64,000 bases of DNA from Pseudoscleropodium purum (lineage: Eukaryota; Streptophyta; Bryopsida; Hypnales; Brachytheciaceae), in contig OZ017805.1 in assembly GCA_963969395.1 (NCBI GenBank), forward strand, positions 3,534,001-3,598,000, in the 5' to 3' direction. A program made the translations under genes and the position numbers. Within the stretch, counting starts at the first letter, position 1, and each line of letters starts with the position of its first letter. Of the stretch, positions 56,961 to 64,000 are shown in pieces. The notes under the pieces were generated by a model, which saw only the letters and a list, made by a program, of their open reading frames with translations, searched no databases and was not told the origin of the DNA.

Positions 56961-59900
56961 AACAACCTAAGGTTGCCCCCGCACGGTGAAGCTTTGATCC
57001 TCCCAAATAATTCCACTTTGGTTGCTTTTGTAGGTTTCGTCAAAAACTTTGAAGAATTGACAAAGCTATTGAATGCTTTTCTTCTTAAAAGTGAATCAAA
57101 AATTCATAGAACCCCCAATGTATCGAATCAGCTTTGGAAATACGTTCACAACGAGGTTTTTCTATAGAAACTTAGAAACTTAAGGTATTTAACTAACCAT
57201 CCTTTGATTGTCGTCATTAACATGTCATGAAGTTGTCTTATAGAATAAGTTCTTGATTAAAATTTCTTTTTTAAACCATTTAATTATTTCTCCACTTATT
57301 GAAGTAATATAGGGGCTTAATATTTTCTTTGGTTTTGGATAGTAGGAGTGGTTATTTTTTAAGAAAATTTTCCAATTTCTTTATTAATTACTCAAGATAA
57401 TTTTATACTCCATTGTTTGGGATAAAAAATCCAATTTTAAATTTGGAATTGGTATTAAACTATACTAATTGTTTTTAATCAAAAGGCCAATTTAATACCC
57501 AATCGGTAGCTATTCACCAACAATTGGAGACTAGCCCTGAAGACCGGTATAGCCCCTGCTGCTAGCAAATAGCCACCAGAAGGCTGGTTCTCAGGTAGAC
57601 AGCCACTGAATCTGGTTATCGGGTTAAAATAAGGCTTTGGGAGGCTTTGCGAGGTTCAGTGAGGCTCTAGGTGGCTCTATGGTTTCGGTGAGGCCATGGA
57701 AAGCTCTATGAGGTGTTGGAGTGCCCTAAGGGTGTTGTTGGGAGTACTAGGAGTTGTATTGAATGTACTAGGTGTTGTTGGAAAGCTTTGGTGACTTATG
57801 TGAGGCTAATTGGAAGTCATAGACTACCCAAACTCAACCAAAATATTCAAAATACAAGGTCGACTGTTGCTTGCCACCACTGATACATCTTTTGAATTTT
57901 TTTGCAATTGAGGTACAATCCACAAAAACTCTCTCCTTGCATTCAAACTTCACTCATTCTCATTTCCTTTCTTCAACTACAACAACTAACAATAAACGAT
58001 GGAAGCTAGGTGAAGAAGAAGACTTAAAGGAAAAGTGAAGCTAGGAATCTAACATTAAGTAATAAAAAACTATTAAGGTCAACATCTTACTATTCAAACA
58101 TAGCATCATCTAATAGTCTTTTATTCCTTTCCCTATCCATTACTATTCATTAAAGAATTTTTATTAGATTTTATTCCTTTTACTATTGCAGAATTTGGTA
58201 GTTAATCATTCATTGTGATTCCAATTGAAATTAGTTGGCCAAATGTTAGTTTGGGTTTTTTTATTAAGCTTAATAAGATGAATAAATAAAACAAAACCTC
58301 AACTAATATGTCCAAAAGAATTAAATGAAATAACAGTTAATTGAGAAAATCAACTAACAATTACAATTAATTTGATTTAGCAAATTTTGTTGTTCCAAAA
58401 ACTAAAATAATTCCAAAAAAACAAACCTAATGACATAGACAATCATGGACGAAGACAAATACTATGAAATAATACACTTAGTGGTTCATAAGGACAAAAT
58501 GATAGATTCTTTTGAAGGAGAGGTATGTCAATTTCTCTTTTCACTTTAATTGCAATTGAATTTCAAACTTTAAATTAACTTGACATAAAATTCCATTAGT
58601 TAGAGTTGTAATAGTTAGGTTAGTAATAAGTAGTTAGAAAGTTATTAAAAAAAAGTTTAAAGAATTTAGAAATAATCAGAAGATTAGAAAAAATAAGTTT
58701 AAGATCTAACATAATAAATCTAAAGAAGAAGAATTAAAAAGATTACTAAAAAAATCATTAAAGAATCTTTCTAAAAAAGAATCAAAGAAAGAATCTTTTA
58801 TAAATTCCAAGTCTACCTTTACTCTGGGAATTACTTTATTTTTCAAGGTAATAAAAGACGAATGAAATTTGGCTTTATTTTGGATGAATTTTTCGAAAAT
58901 AAATCAAATGTGAGATTTCTCTTAAAAGATTACTAATTCAACCAATAACCAATTATACTTTAAAAGTTAGGATTGATTAGAAAAGATTTACTATTTTTAG
59001 GTAGTGAATGAAGTTTAGAGTAGTATTAAGAATAATTTTCATTAGGAAAAGGTAAATCATCTTCTAGTACTTAGTTTAGCCAATTATCAAAGTAGATTGA
59101 ATTTCACTAGCTAGTTAGAATTAAACTCTTAAACAAATTAGGTAGATTAAGAACGATTAATTAGATTTAAGAAAATATAAATATAAAGTGTCCATTGCTT
59201 GAAAGGCTGAAGAACACACAAATTGCAAAATTCCATTGGAATTTATTAAAATTACCGCTAGGACCTGTGTGCATGTTTTCACTCCAGGGACAAAGTCAAA
59301 AACACTCACACGCCTCTTGACAAGGAGTTGGCAGAGCTAGGAAGGTGATCAAGAAGCCAAAGAAGACCGCCAAAGAAATGCAAAATACTAGGAGGTTGAA
59401 GGTACAGTATGCTAATCACCTCAAGTCAAATTGAATTTGTTTTCTCTGGAATCTTCTTAATGTTTCAAATAAGTACAAGTATGTCTACAAGATTAATTTG
59501 AATCCAATAGAACTATTTTTGGGTCCAATGAAATAAGTATGGTATTTGGCTTCAAGAGTTTGTAGACGCGATCAAGCTTTGGTTTTCAATGATTGACGTC
59601 ATTAAGTCATAGAAAATGATGGTGTCAAAAAAAGACGTCAACATCCATAATGAGCTCAAAATCATCACGGCATCCAAATAGGTCTACAACCTGTAGGCTG
59701 AGCTTATAACCACTCAATTCTAGGAAGAGCTCACAGATCCCAAAATTCTCTTCAAGGGTAATTGCAAGAAATAGTTGTCCTTTTTGGCTCAAAATGGCTT
59801 TATTTGTATAGTACTGTAACTTTTGAAATAATTTTTTTTAAATATAATAAAATATGGATAATTTATAAACCATTCCTAATCTTGGTTTATAATAGTATAT

Positions 59901-60298
59901 GTAAAAAAATTCAGACCTAAAAAAATTTATCTCTAAAAATTATGCACAACAAAAAAGACCTAGAAAAATGCAAGAAAATAGATGCTTTTGAATTTGATTT
60001 TTAGAAAATAGTAAAAAAAAAAATTTAATTTAAAAAAAAAATCTATTTTTCTAATCTTCTTTCTAGTCCCATGTGAACAAAAAATTCATCATAAAAAATT
60101 TGCCCCTCTTCATAGTGCTTGCACAAACAATGTTCACTTTCAATCCATGTGTAGCCCTTACACTAGTTTTTTTGCCAAAATTTTCATCAAATGTCTTTAG
60201 AATGTTAGCTTTCTTGCAACAAATCAAAACCCTAGCTTTAGAATTGCATTTTTGGTCCCTAAATAGGACTGAGAATCCCCCAAATAGCCAAGGTAAAC
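56961..60298. other. Unassigned AT-rich DNA, 3.3 kb
   Basis: No gene is supported. The patch at 57540-57800 is G-rich low-complexity DNA (GAGGCT repeats). Between 59280 and 59800 there are short basic and hydrophobic frames (for example around GTGATCAAGAAGCCAAAGAA) that may be coding relics, but I cannot connect them. Confidence 0.35.
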
Positions 60299-60554
60299 CA
60301 TGGTTGTCATAACAGGCGAGTTAGGGTCATCGGACGGGACGGACGGACGATCCAGACGGCTTTAATTTTGTAACTTGTGCAATTTTGCGGAATGACACGT
60401 CACCTTGTCTGCGCCCAGCATGTTCTTTAATCCACATGGCATCACGTGGCCTATTTTTCCGTTATCAGAAAGTCAACTACGTGTTGACTGTATTGGATGG
60501 GCGGGACCTCTAACGGATGGGCGAATCGGACGTCCATCCACTATGACAACCATG
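60299..60554 (+). mobile_element. hAT-type MITE family 2, copy 2
   Basis: A 256-bp unit with a perfect inverted repeat CATGGTTGTCATA / ATGACAACCATG, flanked by AGGTAAAC at 60291-60298 and 60555-60562. It aligns along its length, inverted, with 37530-37789 (shared: GGCGAGTTAGGGTCATCGGA, GCAATTTTGCGGAATGACAC). Non-coding. Confidence 0.92.
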
Positions 60555-60799
60555 AGGTAAACATCCAATTGGGGCCACCTTAAAAATAGTAAATTATTTT
60601 TTTTTAAATTGAAAAAATTATTAAATGTCTAGATCAATAGCACACACTTTTCCTTTAAATTTCAGCTAAAACAAACTTAAACCGCAAAAGTTATGAGGAA
60701 AAAATACCTCCATCAAGACCAAGGGACACAAAAAAGGACAAGTGTTTCTTGCAATCACCTTGAAGTGGAATTAGATGAAGAAGTGGAATTAGGAGAAGG

Positions 60800-61760
60800 A
60801 TGGAATCATGTCTTGGGAGTTCTTCAAGTGGCTTGGGAACCTCTCCAAGAATGATCTAAAGAGATTGGTCTTACATCTCCTACATAGAACTCCAAACAAA
60901 GAATTGGCTCACCTGAAGGTTACTATGAAGGCCATGAAGTCGCCCTCCCTGACACCAAGGACTAGCAAAAGAGGTGCAAGAGGAAGCAGATTGTGTAAAG
61001 GCAAATCCACTTCCTTAAGAAGAATCTGAAGTTGTATAGCAACAAAAGACACTTTTGAAGGGATAAATAGAAGGACTTCAAGAAGGCGTACAACATCACA
61101 AAGACAACAAAGAATACTTACTTCATTGGGCTAGAGGACAAGTTTGTCTTCGTGGCAAAGTTGCCTTTGAATAAAAGCAAGAGAGTGATGGAACTATCTT
61201 TATATGATACCTAGTTTTTCAACATTTTTTGGGAGGAGCAAAGGCCAGTTCACCAAGCCGGAAGCAAGGGCCTTTAATAGGCCATATGACATGGGGAAAG
61301 ATGAGCTTGGTGTTTGGAATGTAAATGTTTGAAAAGAGTCCACGAGCGCCAAAATTAAGTTGGTGGTGATGGACTTCTGCAATGTTCCCGACATCATTAA
61401 CATTGACACTTGTAAAGGCAGAGATCCATACTTTGATGGCTTCTTTATTGTTCTATCACTCATGGATCAACCAAAGGTAATCAAGCCTGATGTGTGGCTA
61501 TAAATATGCAAATAGAAGGTTGCTGAGATTGATCTCCGATAGCACAGTTGGACTTTGATGTATGAAGAGAACTCTATCCTATACTTCGCCAAATACATTT
61601 CAATACCATTTGAGCAATTGGGCAATGTGAGCAATCATTCTATAGAAGCAAAGGAGTTTGTCCAGTGAATATTTTTGTTAAAGAAGACGGCAAGTATGAT
61701 TGGTGTGAAAAAACCATCAACAAAATTTGAAACAAGTTACCTTGGTAGATTGAAGGCTAT
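60800..61760 (+). pseudogene. Decayed coding frame, unknown protein
   Basis: Coding-like plus-strand sequence in changing frames. From about 60960 it reads RCKRKQIV[stop]RQIHFLKKN and KAYNITKTTKNTYFIGLEDK then FVFVAKLPLNKSKRVMELSL. From about 61345, in another frame, it reads KIKLVVMDFCNVPDIINIDT, RDPYFDGFFIVLSLMDQPKV and ENSILYFAKYISIPFEQLGN, finishing near LKKTASMIGVKKPSTKFE (61680-61730). Stops replace probable Gln and Trp codons. No family is recognised. The size and style suggest part of a repeat-associated gene. Confidence 0.45.
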
Positions 61761-62984
61761 ATTCATTGAAATTAAAAAAGTTGGAGTCTTAATGATGATC
61801 CTAAATTTAGTATTAAAAATCATTAATTAAATTGAGACAACTCATTAAATTAAGACTAACAAAGGCCAAAAAATTACTAACTTCAAATAAAAATTGGAAG
61901 TAATACAAATACATGTCCCATACATACTATTTATCTCATATCTCATTGTGCTATATGTGGCCCATATTAAGAATACATATTATTTTGATGTCTTTATCAA
62001 TAAGCTTGTAAAGCACTTCTATGCATTTGAATCAAAGGAGGTATCAAGGACTCTAATGAAATTAGTAGTTGGATCATTTATAATATTTCATTAAGTAACT
62101 ATAAGATCCATTTTTGTGTTTAGGTTTTACTATTTGAGGGAATTAAGGATTTCCTTTGAATACGAAAATAGTGCATCAAAACAAGAAATGAAGTTGCTGG
62201 CAAGAGAGTAACCTTCATTTATTTTTTAGTATTCACAACTAAATCAAAACAAGCAAGCAATGCTATAAGATTTTCCATACGGTTACATTGAGATATTTTT
62301 TAAAACTCATCATAAAATCCATAGTTCCACCTATCTTTATAAACAAATAAAACAAACATCTACAATGAAAATATAATAAATAAGCCGCAAAATGCATGGA
62401 ATAATACAAAGAATAATAACAAAAATGTATTATATTATGAAAACCCTACAAAATTTGACTTCAACATAATCATAAATTTTCAACACAAAGACCAAGAAGA
62501 AATTAAAAAAAATGTAAACTAATTCTCATTAGGCCTCTCTAATTTTTTTACCAATTTTTTCCCTTTAGGCACATCCTAAAAAACAACCTAGCAACATCTA
62601 AAACTCTTCACTAACTCTTTTTTTATCCAATTCTTTTCCTTTATTTATTTATTTATTTATTTTATTTTAAAAATAAATAAATATAAACTTCTAGAAATTC
62701 TATGTAATGACTAACTATGCTTTAAAACAAATTGTCATCATGTCGTGGATGCATTATTGTTTTCACGAGAAACGTATGCTTCCACAAACTCTTTGATGAT
62801 GGCAATTTGTACTTTTGGAAGTTTGATTTTCGGATCCAAAGTTCCTGCTTTGACACATGGCTTCCATACAATCATGATACAATTTGTATGCGTCTAGCTA
62901 AAGGAGATAGCCTTCTCCTCAAACCATGAGTTCCCTTGCTTGGTGTCTCATTGACCCATCCTAAGCAAGTGCCTTCATCAATGT
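61761..62984. other. Unassigned AT-rich DNA
   Basis: A (TTTA)n tract followed by its complement lies at 62638-62685. A 65-codon plus frame at 62732-62929 is not recognised. Nothing else is supported. Confidence 0.4.
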
Positions 62985-64000
62985 ATTAGAAAGATGTAGG
63001 AGTCTAGTATTATAATTATATAAAACTGACATGTCCAGGATCCAAATTTGGACTTGTAAGCACTCAAGCAAGCCAAAATAGGCGAAGGTCATGATCAGCA
63101 AGGCATACTACTACAAAGTAACCTACATATGCATTATGTCCAATACAGAATAAAGGACGTAAACGGTCACACCTATGACCAACAAAAAGTGCATCGTTGG
63201 CAAACTCCTTATGCATTGTACCATCATCCATGTATTGATCTTTTTCTTCGTTGGCAACTATTGAATTCGGCCAAAATCCATTCTAGAGTGCCTCAAGCCG
63301 AACAAGTGGTTCATGAAGAACTCTTCTCACACCTTCCCATTATTGTTGCACTCGTTCATTCTTCCTTCAAAACTCTCCAAAGAAGTCTTAGTTTAGCCAT
63401 TGCGCCCATAGAGCAATGTACCCATCCAAATCTTTGCAAACTTCATCAAAATAACACATAAGTTTTAGAGCCAAAGGTCTAGGACTACCCTAAGGCATTC
63501 TAGGATGCCCATTTGTCGTCTCCTTCCACAAGCAAATTCCCCCATCTTCTTTTGGCAACCAATCCACATTTATAAAAAGAATTTTGTACTATATCAAAGG
63601 CCATCCATTTGAATCCTTATAAAATTTAAACTGTTGAGCTTGTGAATGTTCGTGTAGAGAATCATTGCCTATGTGTAAATACCCTTCTATAAATCCTTTG
63701 AAATCAGAAACTTCCCTAATCAAATGAGGAATCACGAGTTGGTTTTCGCAATTGATAAAGGACTTCATAAGCCTCGGAATTGTAAGGTAGTCATTGATCT
63801 TTAGCATGCCACTCCAACAACCCAAAAAGGCATCATTGTCTTCATGAGTGTGTTCGACAATGAAAAGATTAATGTATGTCTCATAAAAAACAACTCTATA
63901 CACAAAAAAAGAGCAAAAGGCCTAAACCCACCGGTTTTTGTTGTCACCTAATGCATTGTCAAGCTGAAGAGTCAATGTTGGAGAGAGCGGTTGAGATTCG
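62985..64000 (-). pseudogene. DUF7869-like protein pseudogene, second copy, runs off the window
   Basis: The minus strand reads into the window from its right edge. LTLQLDNALGDNKNRWV (63920-63970) is followed by a stop and then 104 open codons (63903-63589) containing FIVEHTHEDNDAFLGCWSGM, NDYLTIPRLMKSFIN, IPHLIREVSDFKGFIEGYL and QAQQFKFYKDSNGWPLI. After a stop come NVDWLPKEDGGICLWKETT, VRRVLHEPLVRLEALWNGFW (about 63280-63340) and a C-terminal VGYFVVVCLADHDLRLFW (about 63075-63130). The H-T-H-x-D-x-D block aligns with GHTHKDID of the relic at 31.7-33.5 kb, and the order of blocks is the same. From memory this is closer to the consensus of plant DUF7869-type proteins than the first copy. Function is unknown; several stops are present. 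Confidence 0.8.

Noticed and set aside
54705..57170. Another solo LTR around the TATA box at 56286
   Set aside because: The composition suggests a U3, but no paired TG/CA ends with a target duplication could be found.
57540..57800. G-rich GAGGCT tract as a tandem repeat or gene
   Set aside because: No fixed period and no open frame of note.

Overview
The window reads as repeat-rich, AT-rich intergenic DNA from a large plant nuclear genome. Evidence for a plant is indirect: eukaryotic intron remnants, a SUVR-like SET-domain relic, an FCP1/NIF-type phosphatase relic, retroelement LTR-like units and hAT-type MITEs. I cannot name the species. I find no intact cellular gene, tRNA, rRNA or organelle fragment. 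What is present is mobile elements nested in one another, satellite arrays, and long reading frames broken mostly by single-base stop codons.

Layout: 0.3-0.95 kb holds a 62-bp minisatellite inside a longer duplication. At 1.6 kb and 3.2-3.9 kb there are decayed coding frames, the second a SET-domain pseudogene. From 5.0 to 11.8 kb lies an old minus-strand element (copy C), split by a younger, CpG-rich element (copy A, 5392-8703) with a perfect 5-bp target duplication. From 12.7 to 18.3 kb there are minus-strand pseudogenes, including a roughly 4-kb intron-bearing gene ending in an FCP1/NIF phosphatase domain; its upstream side is a 58-bp satellite built on the palindrome GGGAGATCTCCC. From 23.1 to 24.6 kb is a TIR element, and 24.6-28.2 kb is copy B (minus). 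From 31.7 to 33.5 kb is a decayed frame of a DUF7869-like protein, cut by copy D (33503-38611, plus), which itself carries a MITE and a 1.26-kb insertion. From 39.8 to 41.6 kb there is a MITE and a coiled-coil pseudogene; 43.05-45.13 kb is a hierarchical AT-rich satellite. Two more GC-rich MITEs sit at 48.2 and 50.3 kb and another family member at 60.3 kb. Decayed frames occupy 53.5-54.7 and 60.9-61.8 kb, and a second DUF7869-like relic runs off the right edge (about 63.0-64.0 kb).

The most interesting system is the A/B/C/D family. Three members have complete ends: they begin TG, end CA, have 5-bp target duplications (GCTGA, TCTAG, GTATA) and show no internal long terminal repeats. That is the structure of solo LTRs. 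All four encode the same otherwise unrecognised nuclear-looking protein (about 550 codons in A). In A this frame has its own TATA box upstream, while a second TATA box and an AATAAA signal lie downstream in the positions expected for the LTR's own promoter and polyadenylation site. The simplest reading is a retrotransposon family whose 3.3-3.6 kb LTRs carry a gene in U3. A second striking signal is the GGGAGATCTCCC palindrome, which is tandemly amplified and also scattered in introns and flanks of the pseudogenes.
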